Source: Pyrenopolyporus hunteri (lineage: Eukaryota > Ascomycota > Sordariomycetes > Xylariales > Hypoxylaceae). Taken from it: 64,000 bases of DNA. The notes beneath the pieces are model-generated. The model made no database searches. It was given only the letters and a program-made list of their open reading frames with translations, and was not told the origin of the DNA. Location of the stretch: NCBI GenBank assembly GCA_902806595.1, contig CADCXC010000010.1, positions 62,001 through 126,000 on the forward strand. Reading direction: 5' to 3'. This document shows, in pieces, positions 36,349 to 46,603 of the stretch (the stretch's first letter is position 1; each line of letters opens with the position of its first letter). The position numbers were made by a program, and so were the translations under genes.

Positions 36349-38578
36349 ATGCGGGAGAGGTGCGATGAAGCTTGGCTTCCGGCCGGGCGGGATCCCGATG
36401 TCGTTGGCCTGGGGGTATGTCTTGCTTTGTTTTTAACCTTGCTCGAAAAAAAAACACCTAGCTTTTTACACAACGTAATTGAGGAAAAATGCTCACAAAC
36501 GAATTAGACCCTGATCGCCTGTGCCGGTTCTGCGTGTATTGCGATTTTGTGCCTGGTGGTCCAGTACCTGTTTTTCTATACTCCCGATAGCGAGGACGAG
36601 CAGCGCCGATATGCTGCGAACCCGATCGATGTCCTGTTAGTAGGCGGGCTCCGCAAGCCTTTTACGTACTTGGGTGTCAAGTTCGGTCGGTTAACAACAC
36701 ATCGGAAGGAGCAGAGGAGATGGCCGGCGGCTTTTGATCATGTAAAGTTGATCGCCCTCGACCGTGGCCGTTCTTAGTTGCTAACGCGACTGTCTAGTAT
36801 GTCAAGGGTGTGGGTGACGTCCAGCTTGCGCTGGGGTTCACAATGCTCGCCTACGGTTACGCGACGGTAGCGGAGCACGGCTTGTCGATGTATCACTGGT
36901 GGCTCATCGTGGGATTAGTGTAAGTAGCAACAAGTTCGTGAATGGCTCATGAGCGCATGTTAATCTCATCGTGTACGACAGCTGGTATTCGGTAGTGACG
37001 AATCTGGCGACCACTTCGTACCTTCGCACGTATTTCCTCAACAGGGACCCCGGCGAGCGTTGGCTGCGGATGATCCTCCTCGTCTGTCTCGTTGCGGCGC
37101 TGAGCTTTTCTATGGTGCCGATCTACCAGTTTAAAGAGAGACTCGCTGATGAGCCTAACCACGAGAAGCGGCGCCAAATCCTGCTCACGGCGAACGCACT
37201 TTGTTTCATTCCCGGACACGGCGCGAGGATCGACTCGCCACAGTTTCGATTCACGGTCATACTCGTGGGCATCATCGTCGTTGTATTCTTAGCTATGGTC
37301 GCACTATTGAAACTCTACGAGCGGCCGAATAGCATTATCTTTAAATGGCGCGACCATTACCGGGGCGAGATGCAGCGATCCTTCTTCGGAGAAGGTGACA
37401 ACATCATAACCTGCATTCGCTGCGAGCAGCGTCAGCTATTACTCGTGATCCGACCGGTCTTGGCTTTCTGGCTCGTTCTACGTGTTTATGCCGACTTTCT
37501 GAATTCCATCTTGACTGAGATCCTCTTTACTGCGGGCCTCTTCGCCTGGGTCACCGTACGTTTTATAGACGTGCTAGTCCTAGGCGGAAGCTTCGATACC
37601 AACAGCCAGAGTTGGGGTTTTGGTCAGATCGTCGCCCTGGCCTTCTTCGCGGCGCCATTGGGTTCGCTGGCAAGTTGTCTGCTCGGTTCTCTCAGAGAAC
37701 TCAAATTCAGCAACCCATTTTCGGGGTATTCTGCGTCGCGAAACTTGAGATGGCTGCAGAACCTCGCGAAAGGATCACGGCCCGAGGAGCTCCCGGACAA
37801 CGACATCGAACCACGCAGCACTCAGTCTAGTTCGGTCCGCGATGAAGCAATCTGCGAGTTGGACGCGCAGGAGCCGTCGAACGTGGTGAGACCTGCCCAA
37901 GAGGGACTGGAGAATGGAAATAGTTTGGCGAACGGAGATGACGATCCAGCGAAGAAGATATATGGCCTGGGAACTTACAAGGCGCTTTTATCGCCGCGGT
38001 TTGTTATCGCGCTGCCGGTAGTGGGTTTTTCGAACCTGCTTTACCTCGTCCTCCTACTGGTGCTTCCGAGGGTGCCTGATTATCCGTCAACCCTTTTTGT
38101 GCTTTGGCGAACCATTTTCTGGTACGCCATCTACCAGCCGCTACTCATTTTCGCGTTCTTCCTCGCCGGAATGATCGTGGAAGAGCGAGTTACGCGAGAG
38201 AGCCGAATGCGATGTACCTACCGAATCATTGCCGCCATCACTGCAGGACTGTCCACAGCTGCCATTTTCGACACGCTGTATGGCCTCGGCGGCATCCCGA
38301 TGTCGTATATAGGCATGGGAGCGCTCGGTCTGGTTCTGCTCGTCTACGTCCTGTATGGTTGCGTAGCCCGGCCCGGACCCCTAGCTAAAGGCAAAGGCCG
38401 TGGAAGATATCCAAGGGGGGAAGACGTCGAGGAGGGCCAGCCTCTTCTCGCGGAGTCCAGAAGGAGGGTCCTATCGGAGGTTCGCATCTTCCCGGTTCGA
38501 AAACCGAAGAGGTGGCATGGGCCGTCGAGGAGGCCCCAGGTAACAAGAGCTAGGAGAAGTTACGGTACGGTGGACTAA
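36349..38578 (+). CDS. Fungal multi-pass integral membrane protein, four exons
   Basis: Proposed exons are 36349-36414, 36508-36741, 36798-36919 and 36982-38578, with introns of 93, 56 and 62 bp (donors GTATGT, GTAAAG, GTAAGT; branch GCTAAC in intron 2). Phases agree and the product is 672 residues. About 11-12 hydrophobic segments are visible, beginning with TLIACAGSACIAILCLVVQY. Residues around YVKGVGDVQLALGFTMLAYG, GLSMYHWWLIVGLVWYSVVT and NLATTSYLRTYF match the pattern of a large, poorly characterised fungal membrane family (LSDxQLxTG...YHWxIVxxLAWFSSxTHLxTL). A charged cytoplasmic loop rich in Ser, Glu and Asn (about residues 365-425) separates two membrane halves. The tail is basic. The biochemical role is unknown. 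It is the first intact gene to the right of the element. The start was chosen because only the ATG at 36349 joins exon 2 in phase. Confidence 0.8.
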
Positions 38579-38958
38579 GGTTTTAGATTTTATGGTGAAT
38601 CAATTCATGAAAATAAGGGCGGCGGCGGCGGCGGTTCGGTTGTGTAAGGTGTATTGGGTTTTGCGCCCTATTGGGCTGGCATTCAGGCAACGAGTTTCGT
38701 ACGTAGAATGAAGAATGAATCACGATGAAACGTCAATATAGCTTATATGCCTAATCTTGCAACTTTTCGAGTCTGTTAATAATGCCTAAACGTTGAGTAA
38801 AGGGGTACGAGCTTCCTGAGTTGGTATGATGCCTTCAACGTAGTCCCGCACTGCTACCGTCAACGAATAAATCTTTAGAGAAGGACCTTTCCGTGTCAGC
38901 CTTCTGTTCCCTCAAAAGCCCCGCCATAAATTGACGTTGGAAGTCTCCTATGTTGCAG
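38579..38958. other. Intergenic region after the membrane-protein gene
   Basis: A short GGC run lies at about 38618-38633. No gene was seen. Confidence 0.5.
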
Positions 38959-39525
38959 GTGTATCATCAACTTTACGAATGGCGGACGCGGCTCGCGCTG
39001 ATCAAGAAACATCCCGACTCAGGGGAAATCGTCTAGCTCGACTCGATACCGGTAGATATCGTAGATTGAGATGATTGCGTTATTATAAATCACAAGACTC
39101 CCGTCTCGTACGATGCTCTGCTGTATACGTGGGGAACTGATAGATCCTCGAAGGCTTGCGTATATAACAGAGTAGAATTCCAATTCAAGATCCCCTCGCC
39201 TCGGTGCTCAAATATCTTGTCGGCCTGATTCTGACCGATATGTATCGATTAATGCTCTCTACATTAACCAAAGGGACGCGAGAGAAGGCATTCTAGATAC
39301 TAAGGATGATGAATATCTACCTAAAAGCTACTAATATGGTTATCTGGTTAGGGGAGACGCCTATTGTCCTCTCTATAATGAAACAATACGCAGAAAACTG
39401 TAAGGAACGATCATCTTCGCCGTCCCTCGTCGATGCCCTGTCGATAGGGGCTTATTCGAGACTATGGGGTGGGTACATATCGAAATGGAAATTAGTGGAT
39501 TACCGCTGTAATCTTTCAGGTTAGT
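38959..39525 (+). pseudogene. HET (heterokaryon incompatibility) domain pseudogene
   Basis: Three hallmark HET segments occur in the right order but in three different frames: SYDALLYTWG at about 39106-39135, SINALYINQRDARE at about 39245-39286, and YLKATNMVIWLGE at about 39318-39356. They match the family patterns Y(E/D)ALSYTWG, WIDALCINQxDxxE and A..VIVWLGE. Upstream, WRTRLALIKKHPDSG lies in the frame of the first segment, with in-frame stops at 39034 (TAG) and 39067 (TGA). Two frameshifts and two stops show the gene is dead. The rest of the usual 500-700 residue protein is not recognisable. HET proteins trigger cell death in vegetative incompatibility; this copy should do nothing. Confidence 0.85.
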
Positions 39526-40448
39526 TCCGCCGGATAAATATATGGACTATGACTATCACCGCGCCAGCGTCATAACAAATACACAATTAAGAAACTCGGG
39601 TTGCTTACTTATGTAGGTACGTACGTACGTACATACATACTAACCGTGCCGCTTTTACGGATATGTTTACTTTTGACGTATAGGCTACCACAGTTATGAT
39701 GAATATGAGGATAAATCTACCCCTATTTCTCATTACTAAGGGGTCGGTGACGGCAAGCGACAAATATAGAAGCTACGTTGCATGGAACAGATTATATTCT
39801 TAGAACGGAAACAGCATGGTATAATTGGAGGGGATGAGCTTTCTGAAATCGAATACAGGTATGCCTATATATAGGTAGATAGCTAACTCATCTCCGTTTA
39901 TAAGAGGCTCCGAAGCAGATATGGGAATAGACGATACCATTAGACGACATTGCTACCGTCTTATCTTCTATTGAACATGATTATAGGTCCTAGCCCAAGA
40001 AGCGACTAATAGTTCAATCGAAACCCAACAACGAAATTTGTAGGTGTATAGAAGTACGTGTGTTTACCTGCCCAACTAGATACCTGGCGTGGATAGGTAC
40101 CTAGGTAGGTAGTTACCTCCCTGGATCCATGTGATAGCACACAGGCTATTGCTCTGAGGCAAGGTTCGACGCTACCGTATGTGTTTGCGATTGCCTCTCA
40201 ACGGGCGCCTATAACGTTCATCGATTTCGCCGGAGCCAACTCCAAGCACTTCCGTAATACTACTCCAGCAATCATACTCATGTGACAGAGGATTCTTCAA
40301 GGAACGCATTATCCCGAATATACATACCTAGGTAGGTAATAGTTTGTACATCATTGCGCCTACTATTACCTCCGGCTCCGTTCTCATCGTGTTTACTATT
40401 ACTGTATCAACACACGCTGCTAAGTGCTGGGGCACCACTACCCGTACC
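39526..40448. other. Intergenic region
   Basis: Contains ACGT/ACCTAGGT-type runs at about 39609-39640, 40096-40118 and 40322-40338. More HET gene debris may be present but could not be recognised. Confidence 0.5.
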
Positions 40449-41721
40449 ATGTCAAAGGTATCTCCTCACACTGACTGAATACATACTTCTTTCGACGCCC
40501 GTCCTACGCTAACACATGCATATCGTATAGGCATGCGTCTTCCCGCCCGAGCTAAATCTCATGATCTTCAGACACTTGAATCCGTGGGATCTGAAATCTG
40601 TACGACTAGCCTCCAGGGCTTTCAGCAAACTCTCGGCCATTGTTCTCTTCCGTAAAATATACGTTTCGAACCACCCCCGGGATATTGAAACGATGAGGGA
40701 CATCTCGATCGATCAAGCCGTATCCTCCGTCGTCCGCGAAGTCGTCTATTCTGTCGTGGGTGGGCCTGACCTGGAGTGGGCTTTCGCTCTTGAGAGCACG
40801 GCCGTAAGAAGAAGGGGGTTTTCGATAGTGCAGTGGGGTCAGCGATTCGATCAACAGGCCTATGGTGACCTAATACCAACGGACGCCGATATCATAGCTG
40901 CATTCTTCTCTAAGCTGTCACTGGTTGAAAGGCTTACCGTGACTAACCATTGGAATTCGAGGTTTCCAACCGCGGGACCTAGGGTCCGTAATTGGGCCAC
41001 GCCCGCCATTGGCAGACCGTTGAAACTGTTCAAAGTTAGGTTTATTCGCGATTTCAAGGTAAATGCGACGATGCATCGGGCACTATCCATCTCTGGGAGC
41101 AACGTCGAGGTGGTTCGGTTGACACACGAGACCTGGGAAATTAGGGGGTTTCCCTACCCCCTTAATCGCGATTTCACCTTTATGCCTTTCCTACTCTGCG
41201 AAATGGAAGGTATAAACGATTACGATGCTTTCCGGAATATGCGTGAACTTAAGCTACACTTCCTAAATTTCGCCGAATATGCCGCTCTCTCTCAGAATGT
41301 TAAACCGATGGAAGAAAGACTCTCAGATCTTCTTGGAGCGGCCACGGCGTTGGAAGAGCTGTCTCTTACATTTGATATAAGTTGGGGTTGGACGGTAGCG
41401 ATGGCCCTAAAAGTATGTTACTTGCCTCGCATAGCCTTTTTGTGGCTTTCGGACATGCTCATACACGCCGACTATCTCGCCACGTTTTGGAATCGGCATC
41501 GCAATACTCTCATAAATATAGATCTCGACAACGTCTGCTTAGAAGGAGGTAGCTGGCCGGAACTCGCAGAACTGTTTCGTAGTATAAAGTGGCAACGTCT
41601 GATATCGATCTCGTGCTTTCGCCTAATCGAGCTTGGCAACCCCGGCGTCTTATACTACCCCATAGATTGGCGCAGCGATGGCCCTTTTCACCCGCATCCG
41701 GGGTCCCCCGACCCGGCGTAA
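40449..41721 (+). CDS. F-box protein, two exons
   Basis: Exon 1 is only ATGTCAAAG (40449-40457). Exon 2 is 40531-41721. The 73 bp intron has donor GTATCT, branch CGCTAAC and acceptor GTATAG. Splicing restores the start of the F-box: VFPPELNLMIFRHLNPWD, then LKSVRLASRAFSKLS. Starting at the internal ATG (40561) would delete half of the motif, which is why I prefer the two-exon model. The product is 399 residues. The rest has leucine-rich helical segments without a named domain, for example AATALEELSLTFDISWGW, as in many fungal F-box proteins with degenerate leucine-rich repeats. By family it should bind Skp1 and select substrates for SCF ubiquitin ligase; the substrate is unknown. It is isolated, with no neighbour within about 900 bp upstream except HET debris. 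Confidence 0.8.
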
Positions 41722-43299
41722 TCAAGTTCACATAATCCGCGGCACGTGAATTACAAGCCTACCCCCTATCACGGATATAAGCGCGTTCTGATCGCCGGAA
41801 TCACGCCCTCCTCTCCTATATCAAGAGCAGGAAGACATACTACTCGTATATTTCGTGGGAGAAAGAGTCAACGCTACGCTCGGACGGACCGACTAACGCG
41901 AAGTTGGACACTCCCGACCCAGCTACATAGGAAGACGCACTTATTTGACGGATGAAGGTTCCCAAAGCATGGCGACACGCGGACGCATGCTAGTGTTCGT
42001 TACGATGCCCGTTCAACGGAAGACGGGGCCTGGATGAGTCAACGGCTAAAGCTGAAAAGGGGGAGAGGAACCACGTCTTGGCGTCTTGCCATCGCTATGG
42101 GTTATTGGATTGTTCTTGGTTTTCTCATTAGTGAATAAGAGTATACGGGTATCGGATAAAGGGATTTTCTCGAAAATGGCTTCGAGACTTGCGAGGGACA
42201 TCATTCGCGCTGTAGTCGTTCTAAGGAACAACAGAACGATCTGATAAAAAACATTGCTAGTACCAAATCAGATCATTAGGTGCCTTAGGTAGTCTAACAA
42301 AGAGTACTTCGTATTATTTTCCAAGGGCCATATCATCCCTCAATGCCCCTGGCGACCCCCGAATGCCGCATGATGACGGCGAGCGGCCTCGAGGCCAGCT
42401 TGTCCTTTATATTCAAAAACCCCCTATTCTATAGCCCCTGATCCATTGTCTCAACGCCACTATTATCCCTTCTATCTTCTAGAGAGAGTATCGCGAGATA
42501 TCCAAAGGCCCAGAAATAATAGTACGGCGTGGTTGAAGACGATAACTTCGTACAACGTGACCTGCGTATGCAAGGGACTAGCCCCCTTTTAGGAATATCG
42601 AGCCCCTGATCCCTCTGTCACAACCCTATAGGAAAAACCTGTTACCGGGTTTACCCTATGAAAGAAAAGACCAACATGTTGGGTCAATCCTGAATCCTTT
42701 CGACGGCCGCATCGAAAGAACGGGGGACTGTCAGGTCGAGTCCCTGAAGAACTCCACGAGGTCTAGACCCCTATGGATCTGGACTTACGTGGAAGGTCTA
42801 GACCCTCGCCCTGACTTAGGGGTACAGAGGCTGCCTAAACATCCCCGCAGGCTGTCGAGTGCACGTCGTGGGCTTCGCACAAGTGATACCGCGCACCATG
42901 TGTCATGTGTCGTGTGTCATGGGGTTCGGTAGCACGGCCAGGAGATCGACGTACAAGTACGTGTAATACCTACTCCACTACGTATCTAGATAGGTGGCGA
43001 GGGTCGGGGACCAAGTACTCTCTCTGTGCGAGGTGTAGAGGGAAGATGGCTATAGTTACACGGCTGGTCGAAGGGAGACGGTAATAACCAAAGTTATAAA
43101 ACAGAGTAGAGTGAGAAAGGTGGTAGGTATTCCGGAGCCTACAAGCCCCTAGCCTGATACCAAAGTCGAGCATCCATTCCCGTAGCCTTCCCATAATCCC
43201 ATCTCTCCCCAACCCCTTTCCGCAACTACAAGGAACGAGTGTCAACATGAACAAGCACCCATGCCCCTAGACAAACCCCACCCCCTTAACACGCCATAA
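41722..43299. other. Intergenic region between convergent genes
   Basis: No gene is supported. AGGTCTAGACCC occurs twice within about 60 bp (about 42760-42810). Short frames at 41746-41955, 42046-42231 and 42970-43254 have no domain. Confidence 0.5.
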
Positions 43300-44500
43300 T
43301 CACAAATCATTATACCCAATACACCTCCTTTCCACCCCCCCACTAGCCTTCACCCCCCAAACCCACGCCCGCCCCGCCTCCCCCGTATACAACCCGACGA
43401 ACTCATCGCTCCGTCCCGCCTCCCTCATCCAGCCGACCTCCTCCATCGCCTCTGTAGTCATGAACGCCAAAAAGTGCTCGAACCTCCGCTCCCCCTCCTC
43501 CTCCTCCCCTCCCCATCGCCAGCGCCAGCGCATTACCCGCGATCCCATGGCACAAGCACGGGGGCTTAGTCAGCAGCCCGCGGCGCCAAACATCCCCCAC
43601 CGCCGCGTGTACCGCGTCTCTAATCTCCCGCTGGAGGCCGGGGAAGTGCGGCGCCAGGGAAGCGAGGGAGACGACGAAGCCCGGCGCGCCGTGGCAGAAC
43701 TGCACGAGCCGGTCCGACGCGGACTCCGCGGACGAGGGGAAGTTCCCCGTCTCGCGGAACTGCTGGGCGAGGAGGTGCGCGAGCAGGGGCTCGAGCTGGG
43801 ATATGGTGGAGGAGGAGGAGGAGGAAGGCTGCGAAAGCACGAGCTGGGTGACGATGCCGATGGCGCCGTGCGCGGCGCCGAGGTACTGCTTCCCGTGCCA
43901 GGTCCAGGGCTGCGGCGCGGCGAGGATGCGGGACACGGTGTTGGCGATGGTGGCGTTGAGGGCGGTGGCTATTGATGTTGCTGTTCGGGAGGGGCCGCCC
44001 GTGGAGCCGAAGACGGGGCGGCAGAGGCGTAGGAAGTATAGGTACCCGGCGCGCCCGTATAGCCATTCGTTAGAACCCTCTTCGTCCTCGGCGTTAAGGG
44101 ATGGCTCGAAGGAGCAGAGTTGTTTTGCCATGCTATCGTCTTGGTTTATGACGGCGGTTAGAGCTAAGTGAGCGAGGGTCTCGTTCGCGATGCCGCAGTG
44201 GTTCGGATCGGGGCTCTTCTTCTTGAGGCGGGCGCCTAGGGCGAGGTACGCCTCGGCCCAGTCTAGGAGGGATTGCTGTTTGAACGTAAGTTCGGGGAAT
44301 AACTGGGACAGCTTGTAGAACAGGTAGGCGATCGAGGTTGGGCCGCTGTAGAAGCCCTGAAAGGACCAGCCCGTCGAGCAGGTGTGGACTGGCGGGTTGT
44401 ATGTGGTGATACGGTTGAGGCTGGCTAGGAGCTCTTTATTCGCGTCTACGGTCCGGAGAGGGCCGGGTGGATTGACGAAGAAGCGGTCCGAGGATGACAT
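43300..44500 (-). CDS. LanC-like protein with an apparent C-terminal frameshift
   Basis: The frame from ATG 44500 covers 330 residues of a LanC-like alpha-toroid: YSGPTSIAYLFYKL at about 51-64, LYGRAGYLYFL at about 147-157, YLGAAHGAIGI at about 206-216, CHGAPGF at 269 and CLCHGIAGN at 315-323. Cys269, Cys317 and His318 fit the three zinc ligands of the family. Eukaryotic LanC-like proteins are linked to glutathione addition to dehydrated residues; that is family knowledge. After ALAMG the frame runs into a Gly repeat and a short Gly-rich tail, stopping at 43403. The next frame reads ERRFEHFLAFMTTEAMEE and then GLYTGEAGRAWVWG and RRCIGYNDL to a stop at 43300-43302, which looks like the true C-terminus. 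One extra base in the purine tract at about 43489-43516 explains both. The expected product is about 400 residues. It could be a real mutation, slippage or a sequence error. Confidence 0.8.
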
Positions 44501-45402
44501 GTTGGCGACGAGTTTGGCTTGCTGGATTCAATGGCAGGGGAATAGGGTGAATCTCGTTGCTTTAAGTTATAGGACTATATTTAAGAAGAGCCCCCCAAGC
44601 TGTTTATATAGAGAATTCGAGATATAGGTAATAGTAGTAACGGTAGTCTTCTCAAATAAATCAATAAGTCGCCTTATCCCATAGCGGAGTCAGTAGTATC
44701 ATCAGATTCACCTTTACTCGCTCCATTCAGCGCTGTATAGGCAGTTAATATAAGTTTTACCTAGACTTCGTCAAGATGGCGTCCGAGTCGCACCACTCAT
44801 CCGAGCATGTCGGCTAGATGACGTCATCGCCGGTAATCATATCTCAGCGTCTGCATATATAGTTCCGTATCCCAAAGGCCATAAAGGCCAGGTACGCACT
44901 ATATATCGGCCTAGAAATATTGTTGCTTGTTAATTAAACGACCCTACTCTATGTCTAGGCACCTACTGTTGGACGGGTAGGCCTGACTAGGTTTAGGCTT
45001 CGTGTAGCCAGCCAGCGACCTGTAGGAGAATGAAAAAAGAGATCTAACGGCGTAAATCACGCCCTACTAATTTAATTGCACGGTTAAAAGGCGTGGGCGA
45101 GCATACGATATCCTTTCTCGAGCGAATGCTGTCGATAGGTTACGACAGAGATAGGAGCTAGACAGAAAACCTCAATTAGCACCTCAAGCTTTAAATTACC
45201 CTTCACAAGCCGTAGTGAAGGTAGTCCTTAGGATATATCGCCTCGCTGTAATTGCCTAATACCTAATAAGCTGCTCTACAATCTCGGAGCGACCTGGTTC
45301 TGCGTACTAGTGTCTGTCAGCTCGTAGACCACAGGACGCAGGCACCAAGTGTAAGGCACTCTAGCTTCTTATCTTACACGTCACCCTCCCACCATCGCCA
45401 TC
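44501..45402. other. Intergenic region between two minus-strand genes
   Basis: No gene seen. It should hold the promoter of the LanC-like gene and the 3' end of the BuGZ-like transcript. TGACGTCATC at about 44819-44828 resembles a CRE/ATF site. Confidence 0.5.
44819..44827. promoter_or_regulatory. CRE-like palindrome TGACGTCAT
   Basis: A full TGACGTCA core lies about 320 bp upstream of the LanC-like start codon. Fungal ATF/CREB-type bZIP proteins bind this sequence. A match of this length can occur by chance, so the function is only suggested. Confidence 0.3.
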
Positions 45403-46603
45403 CTAAGCTCCAGCCTCCGGAACAAACGCATATTTCGGCATAAGCGCCATCCTCTCCTCCGGACTGAGGTCGTCGTCGTATATCATCTTGACGTTCTTGT
45501 CCTTCTCCTTCTTCGACTTCTTCTCCGCTCCTTCGGCCGGCTCCGCAGCCGTTGAAGTCTCGGGCTTCTTCGGTGGCTTGATGCCGGCCTCGACCATCCT
45601 GATTATTTGGTCGATGTCGTCACCTTGCTGCGCAGCACCCGACACGAGCTCGTCGATAGTCGACGCGGTTCCTTGCCAACCAGGTTGGCCAGGGCGGGCC
45701 GGTAAGCCCGGCGGTGCAGGAAGGTTGCTGCCGGGCCGCGAGGGAAGATTCGGTGGAGGATACGCTCCAGGATATTGCGGAGGGGGGGAGTAGCCGGGTA
45801 CGGGTTGCGCGGGAAATGCCGGGTACTGGCCGCCAGGCGGGGGAAAAGGGGAATTCTATTGGAGATAATTAGCACAAGCCGGAATATCAAGCAAGGGATT
45901 ACTGTATCTCTTACGAATGCGCCGGGGGACGCGCTTTGCGCGGGACTCTGTCCGTCGGGTCTGCCCTCGCGAGGCGTATGCGTTGCGCTTCCACCATTCA
46001 TAGCTGCCTTCTGGGCGGCAAGTCGTGCCCGGTGCTCCGCCAGACGCTTCTTGATCTCATCTGGCGTCTCAACCCTAAGCTTCTTGGCCGGTCCTTTTCG
46101 GCTCTGGCCAGGCGGGGGATTTCCCGTCGCGGCGTATCGTTCGGCTTGGGCCTGGTAGAAGTTCTGGATAATTCGCTGATTGTGTTGTTGGACAATGTCC
46201 TCCGGAATACCCTCCATACCAAAGATCTCGACATCGAGGCCTTGTCTGTTAGGCAGCGCATTCTCAACCGAGGATAGAGATTCCTTGTGCACTTGGTTCA
46301 TATGAACCGAAAGACCTTTGTTGGAGAGTTAGCTACCGTATGGCGTCGGCGTGAGGCTGAGTGGATGGGAATGGTTTACCTCCTGCAGTATTCAATCGTC
46401 GCCCACACCGATCGCACTTGAAATGCTTGGCCTTCTGATGGGATATTAGCAGCTTCAGATCCTCGAAATCTCTTTCGCCTGCCAAGATTGTTAGCAAACT
46501 GCCTTATACCGACGGCGAGTGGTTGGCACAACGTACAGTAGTAACACCAAGGCCGGGCGAGGAGCTCCTCGACATCGGGATGACCGCGCTTCTTCTTTCC
46601 CAT
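45403..46603 (-). CDS. BuGZ/ZNF207-like C2H2 zinc-finger protein, four exons
   Basis: Exons on the minus strand are 46603-46537, 46478-46380, 46315-45915 and 45855-45403. Introns of 58, 64 and 59 bp have CTAAY branch points, and all phases agree. The product is 339 residues. It starts MGKKKRGHPDVEELLARPWC and has two C2H2 fingers: Cys20, Cys23, His36, His41 and Cys44, Cys47, His60, His65. Then come HMNQVHKESLSSVENALPNR and VEIFGMEGIPEDIV, which match the conserved N-terminus of animal BuGZ/ZNF207 very closely. A basic helix, a Pro/Tyr/Gly-rich disordered region and a Lys-rich acidic C-terminus (IYDDDLSPEERMALMPKY) follow. In animals BuGZ binds microtubules and Bub3 and also acts with the spliceosome; the fungal role is inferred. 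The ends match the family, so the gene looks intact. Confidence 0.92.

Noticed and set aside
42720..42760. Possible tRNA B-box (GGTCGAGTCCC)
   Set aside because: No matching A-box or cloverleaf could be drawn around it.
43460..43975. Plus-strand frame opposite the LanC-like gene
   Set aside because: Antisense shadow of a GC-rich coding region; no domain, Gly/Arg-rich product.
43620..44066. Second minus-strand frame inside the LanC-like gene
   Set aside because: Shifted frame with Arg/Pro/His-rich, domain-free product; the LanC motifs are in the other frame.
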